Positions 1 through 10,642 of a stretch of DNA of 64,000 nucleotides are shown here, piece after piece. Made by a program: the position numbers and the translations under genes. The stretch's first letter is position 1. Each line of letters opens with the position of its first letter. Under the pieces are notes generated by a model. That model had not been told where the DNA came from. It worked only from the letters and a program-made list of their open reading frames with translations, and searched no databases. The stretch comes from Turnera subulata (Eukaryota > Streptophyta > Magnoliopsida > Malpighiales > Passifloraceae): contig JAKUCV010002183.1 of the NCBI GenBank assembly GCA_028386065.3, positions 69,440-133,439 of the forward strand, given 5' to 3'.

Positions 1-1268
1 GAGGATCTGTCTTGGGGAAGGCTCCACAGGATAATCGTCATTGAGGTGACTTTATAAGTCTTTTTATGTTTGTATGCATGTGCTTGTTAGATTGGTTTGT
101 TTGAGTTGCATGCCTTGTTTGCTAACATGCCGTGATCTGTATTGTGTGCCTGTGTGTTACTAATTGCCTAATGAGCATAACTTTTTAAATTGTTATAGAA
201 TATAACATGTGGAGTGATTTTGGGTGATCTGTGTGATGTACTGTGGGTTGGAGACCCGGATGCTTGATTGAGTTAATAATTCACACAACCCTGTTAAATC
301 ACAGCTCTTGGCACACATGAACTCTTAAGAATGAACAAGAATAATGTACAGTAGAAGATAGGCTACTATGTTCCGATGACCGGTTGGTTCGAGCGGGAAG
401 TGATACCCCTCGGGTTTGCATGCGGGATAGCATGGTATATGCGGTTTAGCATATGGGTCTGTGATGACCGGTTCTACCTCCCTCCTTCTACCTCCCCCTT
501 TCTACCTCCCTCTTTCTCTCTGTCTCTCTCTCTCTATGGTGATGTTTGGGCTTTATGCGTGGTTATATTGGGCTTTCGCCCTGGTTGTCTTATGAGACGG
601 GACCGAGCTCGACGCACACAGTAGGGGGCCCTGAATTATAAATATAATAAGAAAACTCAACACATAACAGAAGTAAAATATAAACTGTTTGCTTTATGTG
701 GTTGGCATGTTAGTACCGGTTATTGTGTCTTTGCTTACTCGTGCTTGTCTCTCTACTTTCCTTTTGAACTTGCTTTGCACACCTACATAACTAGATTTAT
801 ACTGCTCACTATGTAGGCGACTCACATAATCGCCACCGTTGTTTTTCAGACTCTTAGTTAGCGTGCAGACTCTCTCTTCTTTTCCGGAGTACGGACGTGG
901 ATATCCCAGCAGGTAGCTGTGCCCCTTCTCCCGGTTGGATCCTTAGAGCCGACATGCATATCATTTTTCTTCTCTTGATTACTTAGTTTATTTCTTCCGC
1001 TGCATTGGATTTTGCTGAGATGTCATTATTGATTTTGATTACTTTATCGGCGGGTTGCCAAGATTTGATACCTGATGATGTTTCGGCTGGATGCCAGGTT
1101 AACTTATGGCTTGATAAGACGGTTTCTCTTGTTTTTATGACATCTCGCTTTATTAAGATTTTCAGATAATGTTTTGGTATTGGATTTCGTGTCCCGGGTT
1201 TCAGGGGCAATTTGGTAAATTCCTTTGATTAAGTATTTTATTTGTAAAATTTGGACACGGGTGTTTCA
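1..1268 (+). repeat. 5' LTR of element A, partial (3' portion only)
   Basis: Matches 8056-9325 almost base for base, with a small percentage of substitutions, and ends in the same GTGTTTCA as the 3' LTR. The U3 and its palindrome array lie upstream of the window. Short ORFs within it are not conserved as proteins. Confidence 0.95.
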
Positions 1269-1269
1269 G

Positions 1270-1286
1270 CTTGGTAGCGGAGTGGG
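1270..1286 (+). other. Primer-binding site of element A
   Basis: Directly after the LTR end comes CTTGGTAGCGGAGTGGG. The same TTGGTAGCGGAG block follows the LTR of element B (39601) and, on the minus strand, of element E (about 37950); a close form, TTGGTAGCGAAG, follows the Copia LTR (10589). It resembles the usual plant initiator-tRNA-Met primer site TGGTATCAGAG with changes, so the tRNA assignment is an inference. Confidence 0.6.
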
Positions 1287-1412
1287 CTTCAGATCCTTGG
1301 TTTTAAAAGTGTTTTAAACTTTGTTTTCAAAGTGATTTCTGCGTTTAAGCTTGTTTCCGGATTATGACTTTAAAAGTCTTTTTGACTCATTTGCATTCAT
1401 ATAGGCGTTGAT

Positions 1413-2495
1413 ATGGATCACCAGGGGCAACACAATGCTGAGGATGACGCCGCTACTCATGTCTCCGACAATGTGTCGGTGATGCAGGTTCCGTTGGTCA
1501 GGGGAACAATAATGCAGCAGGGAATAATGTTGCAGGTGGAGGAGAACAGAATGTTGTGCCACCCGTACCACCTGTTGTGGACCCAGCGTTCCAGCAGTAT
1601 CAGGCTTTCTTGCAGTGGCAACAGTTCCAGCAGTTTCAGCAGCAGCAGGGTGCCCAACCGGTAGCACCTGCTGCAGCAGGTGGTATGGAGAGCAGGTATA
1701 AGCATATGGATAAGTCAGCAGTTAAGGAATTCTCTGGTGAGGAGGGCGAAGCCAAGGAGTTCGATGATTGGTTCCGCCAGGTGGAGAATGTTCTAGAGAA
1801 GTTCACTTGTGCACCTGAGAACATGGCTCGATTTGCGGCACACAAGTTCACAGGATATGCTTTGACATAGTGGCAGGAAGTTGTGGCCAACCTACCGAGG
1901 CCGGTGGAGATGCCTTGGGAGGATTTCAAGGAGAAACTCTACAAGGAGTTTCTCACCGTTGGTTTTCTGGAGGAGCAGAAAAAGCAGTTTCTTGAGGTGA
2001 AGCAGGGACTAGAGGAGTCTGTGTCAGCATTCAGGATCCGATTCAGCATCCTTCTCTCTTATGCTAAAGAGTTTGTGCCCGATGAGGTGACTAAGTTAGG
2101 CGGTTTGTTAACGGCTTACGTACGGAGTTGGCGTTAGCTGTGGCTGGTGGAGGGCACAAGACTTGGGAGGCAGTTTGTGAGGCTGCTTTTGATGCTGAGA
2201 GAGTTCAGTTGATCGGGAAGGAGGCTCGGACAGTCGAGCAGAGGAAGTTGTCATCTGCTTCAGGACAAAAGAGGCAGTATTCTGATGCCAGAGGTGCAGA
2301 TTATTCTGGTGGATAGGGTTCTTCTTACCGAGGTTCGAAGAAGTCCCGAGGGCAGAGCTATCAGGGTGGACCAGGCAGATCCTCGAGAGGATGGTCCTAT
2401 CAGTCTGGGTCTTAGGGACGGGGTTCCTCGGCACGATTCTCGGGTATATGCTGGTATTGCAATAAGCCGGGACACCAGAAGTGATCTTGTTACAA
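1413..2495 (+). pseudogene. gag of element A (broken)
   Basis: Encodes the capsid-nucleocapsid polyprotein that packages element RNA. The first ATG is at 1413. The frame shifts near 1556, after which a Gln-rich stretch and the typical Ty3 capsid region follow (1556-2137, motifs AKEFDDWFRQVENVLEKF and FRIRFSILLSYAKEFVP). A TAG at 1868-1870 interrupts it, a further shift near 2130 leads to the next segment, and a CCHC zinc knuckle (C-W-Y-C...GH...C) with an in-frame TGA lies near 2448-2490. No single ORF survives, so this copy cannot make Gag. Confidence 0.85.
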
Positions 2496-2547
2496 GTGGA
2501 TTAAGGATAGTGGTGGCAGTGCTTCCCAGTATACAGTACAGAGTTCT

Positions 2548-3192
2548 GTGGCTAGTGGTGCTGTTTCTTCTGGTCCGAACAGGGGTGGTGGACAGCAAGG
2601 TCTAGGTCGTGGTGGTTCTGGAGCTTCGAACCGCGGGGGTGCGACTCAGTCTGCTGCAGCTCCTAGGGTTTATGCCATCACCCGGGAGGAGGCTGCTGAT
2701 GCTCCAGAGGTTATAGCAGGTACATTTATGGTTTTTGGTCAGTATGCACATGCTTTAGTTGATCTAGGCTCAACACACTCTTTTGTATCACGTGCATTCA
2801 TGACCACTCATAACATAGAAGATGATAACCTTAGTAAACCCCTGAGAGTCCGTTTACCCACAGGTGATATAGTAGTTGTTGATCGAGTTTGTAGAGATGT
2901 ATCGATAGAGTATGATAGTGAGAGTTTTTCTTCTGATCTTGCTGTCATGGACTTGGGAGAGTTTAATGTTATCTTGGATTGGTTGTCCAGACACCAGGCA
3001 GTAGTTTATTGTCGGGCCAGGAAAGTGTCTTTGTCTTCTCTGTTGGGGCGTAGATTGGTGTTCGTTGGAGAGCGTAGAGTCCTATCGGCGTTTTGTATCT
3101 CGGCCATCCAAGCTTTCAGGATGATCCGAGAGGGTTGTGATGCTTTTCTAGCTCATGTGGTCGATTCTTCGGTGCCAGTACCTGGAGTGTAG
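2548..3192 (+). pseudogene. Aspartic protease region of element A
   Basis: A 214-codon open stretch begins with the Gly/Ser-rich linker that follows the zinc knuckle, then the retropepsin-like domain. The active-site motif reads VDLGSTHSFV; the family norm is D-S/T-G, so the residue after the catalytic Asp is changed to Leu. The second conserved block VILDWLSRHQAVV is present. The stretch ends with a TAG just before the reverse-transcriptase region. Without a normal active site the domain is probably dead. Confidence 0.8.
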
Positions 3193-4570
3193 GATATTCC
3201 GATTGTTCGGGAGTTTCCTGATGTATTTCCTGATGGCTTACCTGGGATGCCTCCGGAGCGGGAGGTGGAGTATACAGTTGACTTGGTACCGGGAGTTGCA
3301 CCTATTTCTATACCGCCCTACAGGATGGCTCCGACGGAACTTCAGGAGTTGAAGAAACAACTGGAGGAGTTATTGGATAAGGATTTCATTAGACCGAGCA
3401 TCTCACCTTGGGGTGCCCTGGTCTTGTTTGTGAAGAAGAAAGATGGCAGTATGCGGATGTGTGTGGACTATAGACAGTTGAACAAGGTTACTGTGAAGAA
3501 CAAGTATCCTTTGCCTAGGATCGATGACTTGTTCGATCAGTTGCAGGGTGCATCTGTATTCTTGAAGATTGACTTGCGATCTGGTTACCATCAAGTTCGG
3601 ATTGCAGAGCAAGACATACCGAAGACTGCTTTCCGCACTCGGTATGGTCATTATGAGTTTGTGGTTGTTCCGTTTGGTCTGACGAATGCACCGGAAGTGT
3701 TCATGTGTATGATGCAACAGGTCTTTCATGAATTTCTGGACCGGTTTGTGGTAGTGTTTATTGATGATATTCTGGTCTACTCGAGTAGTAAGGCCGACAT
3801 GAGGACCACTTGAGACAGGTTTTGCAGAGGTTGGGAGAAGAACAACTCTATACCAAGCTTAGCAACTGTGAGTTTTGGTTGGATGAGGTCGCGTTTCTTG
3901 GGCATATTGTGTCCGGTAAGGGCATTAAGGTGGACCCGGCCAAGATTAAGGCAGTCATAGATTGGGAGCCACCGAAGAATGTACCTGAGATATGAAGTTT
4001 TCTTGGACTTGCTGGTTACTACCGGAGGTTCATTGAGGGTTTTTCCTTAATAGCGGGTCCCATGACTAAGCTGTTGAGGAAAGACTGTACTTTTGTTTGG
4101 GATGACCGTTGTTAAAAGAGTTTTGAGGAGTTGAAGAGTCGGTTGACTTTTGCACCGATTTTGACTGTTCCGAGACCCGGAGTGGAGTACATGGTGTTCA
4201 GTGATGCTTCTGGTTTGGGCTTGGGATGTGTTTTGATGTAGGGGGTCGGGTGATTGCTTATGCCTCCAGGTAGTTGAGAACTCACGAGAGGAACTATCCG
4301 ACCCATGTTCTGGAGTTAGCTGCTGTGGTCTTTGCTTTGAAAACCTGGAGACACCATTTGTACGGTGAGAAGTGTCGGATTTTCACGGATCATAAGAGTT
4401 TGAAGTACATCATGACCCAAAGGGAGGTTAATATGAGGCAGAGACGCTGGATTGAGCTTCTGAAGGATTATGATTATACTATTGAGTACCATCCGGGCAA
4501 GGCCAATGTTGTTGCAGATGCATTGAGCCGGAAGAGAGTGGCTTCTGCGGATGAGGACCCAGTTTCTTAA
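3193..4570 (+). pseudogene. Reverse transcriptase and RNase H of element A
   Basis: Ty3-type reverse transcriptase from about 3220 to 3990: fingers motif [21 protein letters not shown], and the catalytic F-I-D-D box followed by ILVYS. Frame breaks at 3813 and 3995 and stops near 4114 and 4239 follow. RNase H covers about 4160-4570, with FSDASGLGLG, then [13 protein letters not shown] and the end motif [14 protein letters not shown] at 4271-4273 stands where CAG would be expected. The domain order is the Ty3 order, RT-RH before integrase. The coding sequence is decayed but readily recognised. Confidence 0.9.
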
Positions 4571-4573
4571 GCT

Positions 4574-5659
4574 TTGCCTTCCTTGGTGGAGCTGAGGTCG
4601 TTGGATGCACAGTTGGAGGTGGATGTTACTGGGGCGTTGTTAGCCAGTTTGAGCATCCGGCAGACCTTGCGGTATAAGATCATGGAGTTGCAGTTTGGTG
4701 ATCCTCATTTAGCAGAGTTGCGGGATAAGGCTCTCGGTTGGGAGAGTTCTAGTTTCTATGTCCGGAAGGATGGTGCTGTGATGACCGGTGATCGGTTGTG
4801 TGTTCCGGATGTCGATGACATGAGGAGATGGATCATGGATGAAGCGCATAATGCACCATATGCTATGCATCCGGGTAGCACCAAAATGTACCAGAATTTG
4901 AAGAGTCATTATTGGTGGCCCGGGATGAAGAAGGATGTTGCGGAGTTTGTGGCTCGTTGTATGACTTGTCAGCAGGTGAAAGTCGAGCATCAGGCTCCTG
5001 CTGGCAAGTTGAGATCTTTTACCATTCCGTAGTGGAAGTGGGAGCATATCACTATGGACTTTGTGATCGGGTTACCGAGGACCCGGGGTCGACATGATGC
5101 CATCTGGGTCATTGTTGACAGGTTGACCAAGTCAGCTCATTTCCTCCCGATTCAGCAGACGGATACAATGGATAAGCTGGCGAGGTTATATGTTTCGGGT
5201 ATTGTCCGTCTACATGGAGTTCCACTATCCATTGTGTCGGACAGGGATCCGAGGTTTACTTCCTACTTCTGGAAGAGCTTACAGTCAGCTTTGGGTACTA
5301 AGCTAAATTTTAGTACTGCATTCCATCCGCAGACCGATGGGCAGTCAGAGAGGACTATACAAACACTGGAGGATATGCTTAGAGCTTGTGTGCTCAATTT
5401 CAGTGGTTCTTGGGATGAGACATTACCATTAGTTGAGTTTGCCTATAACAACGGGTATCACTCCAATATCGGTATGGCGCCTTATGAGGCTTTGTATCGG
5501 CGGAAGTGTCGTAGTCCGATCTGTTGGGATGAGGAAGGTCTGAGACAGGTGGTTGGTCCGGACCTAGTCCAGGAGACTGTTGATCAGATCGAGGTGGTTA
5601 AGCAGTGCATGAGAGCTACTCAGGACCGACAAAAGAGTTTTGCCGATAAGCATCGTTGA
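4574..5659 (+). pseudogene. Integrase of element A
   Basis: The N-terminal HHCC zinc finger is visible at about 4840-4980 (EAHNAPYAMHPG, then CMTCQQVK). The catalytic core from 5054 carries the DDE set: Asp in [12 protein letters not shown], Asp in [10 protein letters not shown] and Glu in [16 protein letters not shown]. Two stops break it: TAG at 5030-5032 between zinc finger and core, and TGA at 5657-5659 before the chromodomain. Both fit C-to-T changes from CAG and CGA. The enzyme normally inserts the cDNA into the genome. Confidence 0.92.
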
Positions 5660-5662
5660 GAG

Positions 5663-6091
5663 ATGGAGTACAGTGTAGATGACAGGGTTTTCCTCCGTGT
5701 TGCTCCCTGGAGAGGTGTTATCCGGTTTAGGAGGAAGGGCAAGTTGAGCCCTCGTTATATTGGTCCTTATGAGATCATAGAGCGGATTGGTCCGCTGGCC
5801 TACAGGTTGGCTTTACCGGAGGAGCTGTCGCGCATACATGATGTATTCCATGTTTCGATGCTGAGGCATTATCGGTCTGATCCTAGTCATGTTGTATCCC
5901 CGACAGAGGTGGAGGTTTCTGAGGATTTAACCTATGTTGAGGAGCCGGTGGAGATTTTGGCTCAGGAGGTGCGGCAGTTGAGGAGTAGTACCATTCCTAT
6001 GGTTCGGGTCAGATGGAGCCGTCATTCTCTGAATGAGGCTACTTGGGAGGTTGAGTCCCATATGAGAGAGCAGTATCCACATCTGTTCTGA
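5663..6091 (+). pseudogene. Integrase C-terminus with chromodomain, element A
   Basis: A 142-codon open stretch continues the pol polyprotein: [19 protein letters not shown] is the GPY/F module of the integrase tail, [10 protein letters not shown] follows, and the end (from about 5935) is a chromodomain-like unit with [16 protein letters not shown]. Chromodomains of this class direct integration to chromatin with particular histone marks (family knowledge). It ends in QYPHLF, the usual Tekay-type terminus. It is intact on its own but cut from the core by a TGA at 5657. Confidence 0.88.
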
Positions 6092-6128
6092 TTTTCATAT
6101 CTTGTAATTTCGAGGACGAAATTTTTTT

Positions 6129-6142
6129 AAGTGGGGTAGAAC
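6129..6142 (+). other. Polypurine tract of element A
   Basis: AAGTGGGGTAGAAC lies immediately before the 3' LTR (TGTAACG at 6143), preceded by CGAGGACGAAATTT, a block shared with element B at 43307. It primes plus-strand DNA synthesis in this family. Confidence 0.75.
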
Positions 6143-9100
6143 TGTAACGCCCCGGATTTTCATAATTTAATTTATGGAATTTTCGGAATTTTTATTCCAA
6201 TTATGCCCTTGAGGAATTTCTGGATTTTTGGACTAGGGAAATAAATTATTTTACCTCGGTTAAATCAGTATTAAGTGGTTAGTAGGTCGGGTACGGCTTT
6301 CGTTGGAGATAAAACGTGTTTCGGGATGGAACGCGGGGGTTTACCGTAGTTTTGGACTAAACTACGTCGTTTTGGGTAAAGGAAAAAAAAAAGAAGTTGA
6401 CTAAGCTAGGGCGGGTTGACCGCGCCCATCCAAAATGAAACGACGTCGTTTTGGCTAGGCGGGTCAAAAACCCTAACCCTCCTCTCCTCTCTTCTTTCAT
6501 TTCTTTTTTTCTGTCCTCTCCTCTCTGCCTCCCGACGGTGCCCCTCATCTCCCTCTCTCTCTCTCTCCTTCTCTCTCTCCCTTCTCCCTCTCTCCCACGA
6601 AACCCCCTCTCCCCAAATCGTCCATTGTTGTTCCTAAAACACCAGTCGTCACCGCCCTTGTTCTCTTTTCCTCTTCACACAGCCCCGGACTTCTTCTTCC
6701 CGTTACTCTGTGCCGTCGCCGCCGCCACCAAGTCTCGACCCGTCTTCCTCGCGTCGCTGTCGTCGTCTGTAGTAGGTAAGTGTCAGCTACCTCTTCTTCT
6801 TTTCCTTTTGGCTTCGACGGGCTGATTTCTAGTTCTAATCATGAATCGGGTTGTTGCTGGTAATGGCCGGTGATGTGTGGTTTTTGGGTTCAATTTTTCG
6901 TTGCGGTTGTGTGGCCGGGTTTGTTCGTCGGTGTGGGTGTGGTGCTTTTGGATCCGGTGGTTCCTGCTGGTGGCTGGGTCCTTGCCGGCAATGCAGGTGG
7001 TGGTCTCGGTCGGCAGAGGCTGTACAGAACCGGTGTCCGCAAGCCTCTTCTCCGGCAGAGGTGCTTCACTGCTCGGGTTCGTGTGGGTCGATTGTGGACG
7101 GATCCCGGGAAGCTTGAGGTGTGTTCGGGTAAGGATTCGTTCATTAATTTTTCTCTCTAATCCGTTTTATGGATCTGTGGGTGTTTGTGTTGAATTCGTC
7201 TTTGTTTGTTGTTGTTAGGTTGTTTTTGGTAGTTTGGGTGAATTCCGGCGAGGTCGACCGAAATCCGGCGAGGCTCAGGAATTTTCCGACGAAGGCTCGA
7301 GTTTTGTTCCGACAAGGCAGGATATTTCCGGCTTGAGGGTATTTTCTTTGTTATGTCTTAATCTCATTCATCGCATGTATAATTAAACAAGTCTTTTCAT
7401 GTATTGGGAATATCGAGTTTTAGTGAAACCGTGTGTGGGGGTGTCAGAGTGTGTGGCCAGAAATTTACCGACACGGGTAGAACCATAGGCCGAGAACGTT
7501 TTGACTCGAGAATGACCTTAGAACGGTATTTAGGAAAAATCGGGCCCAGGCCCAACTAACTGACTTTAAAGACCTTGGGACTTTGATGGACCTTAAGATA
7601 TGGGCTTGAGGCCCAATGGCTTAATTGGATGACCTTTGGACTTAGGTAACGGGCTTTAAGCCCAACTTCATAATGGGCTTTAGGCCCGGGATTCGATTTT
7701 GGACTTAGATGGGCTTTAGGCCCGGGTATTCATTATGGACTTTAAGGAATGGGCTTTAATCCCAAATTCATAAATTGGGATAATTGCAGACTTGTGGAAG
7801 TGGGCTTTAGGCCCGAGGAATTATTTTGGGTTTTGGATGGGCTTAAGCCCAATTAACCTTAGGTCCTTATCTTTTGGAGTCTTTAGTGAGAGATATACCC
7901 TTTTGGGCTTAGACCCTGAAATCACTTAATCGGGTAGTTTGGGTCAGGTTTCACTCAGTTGAGCATATAAGTATCATGCATTCACAGTTTGCTATGATTG
8001 TTTTGTAATTGTTGTGTGTGCCGGTATTCAGGCACGAGTAATACATCGGGAGCTGGAGGATCTGTCTTGGGGAAGGCTCCACAGGATAATCGTCGTTGAG
8101 GTGACTTTATAAGTCTTTTTATGTTTGTATGCATGTGCTTGTTAGATTTGGTTGTTTGAGTTGCATGCCTTGTTTGCTAACATGCAGTGATCTGTATTGT
8201 GTGCCTGTGTGTTACTAGTTGCCTAATGAGCATGACTTTTTAAATTGTTATAGAATATAACATGTGGAGTGATTTTGGGTGATCTGTGTGATGTACTGTG
8301 GGTTGGAGACCCAGATGCTTGATTGAGTTAATAATTCACACAACCCTGTTAAATCACAACTCTTGGCACACATGAACTCTTAAGAATGAACAAGAATAAT
8401 GTACAGTAGAAGATAGGCTATTGTGTGCCGATGACCGGTTGGTTCGAGCGGGAAGTGATACCCCTCGGGTTTGCATGCGGGATAGCATGGTATATGCGGT
8501 TTAGCATATGGGTCTGTGATGACCGGTTCTACCTCCCTCCTTCTACCTCCCCCTTTCTACCTCCCTCTTTCTCTTTGTCTCCCTCTCTCTCTATGGTGAT
8601 ATTTGGGCTTTATGCCTAGTTATATTGGGCTTTCGCCCTGGTTGTCTCATGAGAAGGGACCGAGCTCGACGCACATAGTAGGGGGCCCTGAATTATAAAT
8701 ATAATAAGAAAACTCAACACATAACAGAAGTAAAATATAAACTGTTTGCTTTATGTGGTTGGCATGTTAGTACCGATTATTGTGTGTTTGCTTACTCGTG
8801 CTTGTCTCTCTACTTTCCTTTCGAACTTGCTTTGCACACCTACATAACTAGATTTATACTGCTCACTGAGTAGGCGACTCACATAATCGCCACCGTTATT
8901 TTTCAGACTCTTAGTTACCGTGCAGACTCTCTCTTCCTTTCCGGAGTACGGACGTGGAAATCCCAGCAGGTAGCTGTGCTCCTTCTCCCGGTTGGATCCA
9001 TAGAGCCGACATGCATATCATTTTTCTTCTCTTGATTACTTGGTTTATTTCTTTCGCTGCATTGGATTTTGCTGAGATGTCATTATTGATTTTGATTACT

Positions 9101-9325
9101 TTATCGGCGGGTTGCCGGGATTTGATACCTGATGATGTTTCGGCTGGATGCCGGGTTGACTTATGGATTGATAAGCCGGTTTCTCTTGTTTTTATGACAT
9201 CTCGCTTTATTAAGATTTTCAGATAATGTTTTGGTATTGGATTTCGTGTCCCGGGTTTCAGAGGCAATTTGGTAAATTTCTTTGATTAAGTATTTTATTT
9301 GTAAAATTTGGACACGGGTGTTTCA
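6143..9325 (+). repeat. 3' LTR of element A (3183 bp)
   Basis: Begins TGTAACGCCCCGG and ends GTGTTTCA (TG...CA). The 3' part matches 1-1268. Inside are a perfect 14-bp palindrome AAACGACGTCGTTT (6438-6451), a long pyrimidine tract (6475-6620) and the GGGCTTTAGGCCC array listed separately. Short ORFs in it are compositional and lack domains. Confidence 0.95.
7602..7850 (+). promoter_or_regulatory. Array of GGGCTTNAGGCCC palindromes in LTR of element A
   Basis: Seven near-palindromic copies start at 7602, 7651, 7675, 7711, 7751, 7802 and 7839; the last is the perfect palindrome GGGCTTAAGCCC. Each holds TGGGC/GCCCA cores like plant site II (TCP-binding) elements. A regulatory role is inferred. 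Confidence 0.55.
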
Positions 9326-9451
9326 TAGGAACTCAAAATTGTACAAAGGTTAAACACTCAATTCTTCTAAGACATTGGCTCAAAACAAAATCAATTTTAC
9401 TCATGCATCAAATAACTTTGCTTCAATCATAAAAATCATTTTTGAGCATTG

Positions 9452-9944
9452 AACATCGATGTTCAAGTTTCCAACATCGGTGTTCCTGCCTTCATACAAT
9501 TTTTCAAAAAAGAGGCAGTAGCTCAGAACATCGATGTTGGCTTCCTAAACATCGATGTTCTTATGACCGTTGCACTCAAAATCTTTTGCAGCATCAAAAC
9601 ATCGATGTTCAACTTTAAGACATCGATGTTCCTTCAATTGTTTTTCTTCAGAACTTTGGCAGAGTCTCAAAACATCGATGCTCCAACATCCAACATCGAT
9701 GTTCTACATTCAGACATCGATGTTCTCATGATGCTCATCTTTAATCTATTTTGGCAGTGTTCTAAAACATCGATGTTCTATTGGTAAACATCGATGTTTT
9801 AGTGACTGTTGGACTCAATAATTCATATTTGTTGTCAAAACATCGATGTTCACTTTGTAAACATCGATGTTCTTGTGACCGTTAGTCCAATAATTCAAAT
9901 TTACTGGCTAAAACATCGATGTTCTATTTCTAAACATCGATGTT
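9452..9944 (+). promoter_or_regulatory. AACATCGATGTT palindrome array in Copia 5' LTR U3 (15 sites)
   Basis: Sites start at 9452, 9473, 9527, 9548, 9598, 9619, 9671, 9692, 9713, 9766, 9787, 9839, 9860, 9912 and 9933. Within each pair (one triplet) the spacing is exactly 21 bp: a 12-bp palindrome plus a 9-bp variable spacer. Pairs recur about every 73 bp. The array ends about 100 bp before the TATA box. MSA-like TGACCGTTG and TGACCGTTAG lie between pairs at 9564 and 9876. Confidence 0.9.
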
Positions 9945-10042
9945 GTGTCGTTGTGAGCAGACACCTTTTTCAACTCCCCATGCTGTTTTGTCTAAAGGTA
10001 TTTTGGATTGATTTCACAAACGGTCATACCTATTTTCAGACA

Positions 10043-10050
10043 TATAAATA
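10043..10050 (+). promoter_or_regulatory. TATA box of Copia 5' LTR
   Basis: TATAAATA, followed by CTCTCTAC about 35 bp on. The 3' LTR copy is at 20350-20357. It marks the U3/R region. Confidence 0.75.
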
Positions 10051-10587
10051 GAGTTAATGCACCTCTGTTTATCACAATAAACTCTCTACATTTTAAGCAC
10101 TCATTGTTATTCATTCATACACAATTTGATGAGCCAATATTCTTGAGAATTGAGAGTTTCCTTTATAGAGCTTTACTTGTTACTCATATCCACTCTTTGA
10201 GAGAGTCTTGCTTTGAGTGATTTTAAGTGTTTTCATACACCTTAAGGGAGGATTGTTCCCTTGTAGCAAATTCATAGGAAGAATGTTTTTCTTTTTGTGA
10301 GAAAAGTCTTGAAGCGAGGTATCTTCAAGCAAGTAAGTAGAGTTTCGTGTGATTCGTGCTCTAGGTTTGTAAACGGTTTGTTAAGCACCCAGAAGCTTAA
10401 CTTAGATAGTGAAATCTTCGAGAGAGTCTCTCGGAGGACTGGATTAGCCACAGAAGTTGTGTGTGTAAACCAGTATAAATTTTGGTGTGTCCTTATTCTT
10501 TCAATTCCACATTTAATTCCTGCAAGTTTTTAGTTTTGTCCGAAAAATGCTATTCACCCCCTCTAGCGTAGGGCACCTATTTTAACA

Positions 10588-10604
10588 ATTGGTAGCGAAG
10601 CCTA
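10588..10604 (+). other. Primer-binding site of Copia element
   Basis: ATTGGTAGCGAAGCC follows the LTR end directly; TTGGTAGCGAAGCC resembles the plant initiator tRNA-Met primer site TTGGTATCAGAGCC with changes. Confidence 0.6.
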
Positions 10605-10642
10605 ACTCTCTGAAAAACTTAACCGTTTGAGAGAAAATTTCC

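Larger units (their letters stand above)
1..9325 (+). mobile_element. Ty3-type chromovirus (Tekay-like), element A, 5' end cut by window
   Basis: LTR retrotransposon with order LTR, gag, protease, reverse transcriptase, RNase H, integrase, chromodomain, LTR, all on the plus strand. Position 1 corresponds to base 8056 of the 3' LTR, so about 1.9 kb of the 5' LTR lies upstream of the window. The C-terminal chromodomain after the integrase defines a chromovirus; the domain wording and long LTRs resemble the Tekay/Del lineage (inference). All ORFs are broken by stops and small indels, so the copy is non-autonomous. It is inserted in the 5' LTR of the Copia element that resumes at 9326. The expected 5-bp target duplication (TAGGA on the right) cannot be checked because the left flank is outside the window. 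Confidence 0.93.
9326..10587 (+). repeat. 5' LTR of Copia element (5' end removed by element A)
   Basis: Aligns with 19632-20895 with a low percentage of mismatches, one 21-bp unit fewer and one roughly 20-bp insertion in the palindrome array. It ends CCTATTTTAACA. The U3 holds the palindrome array, with the TATA box at 10043. Confidence 0.93.

Noticed and set aside
376..624. ORFs in the LTR of element A (also 8425-8619, 6416-7218)
   Set aside because: LTR sequence with low-complexity pyrimidine tracts; not conserved as protein between the two LTRs.
9449..10051. ORFs with repeated Asn-Ile-Asp-Val or Thr-Ser-Met-Phe in the LTR arrays
   Set aside because: They arise because the palindrome recurs at 21 bp, a multiple of three. 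The frame changes between pairs and the LTR context is promoter-like, so no protein is claimed.
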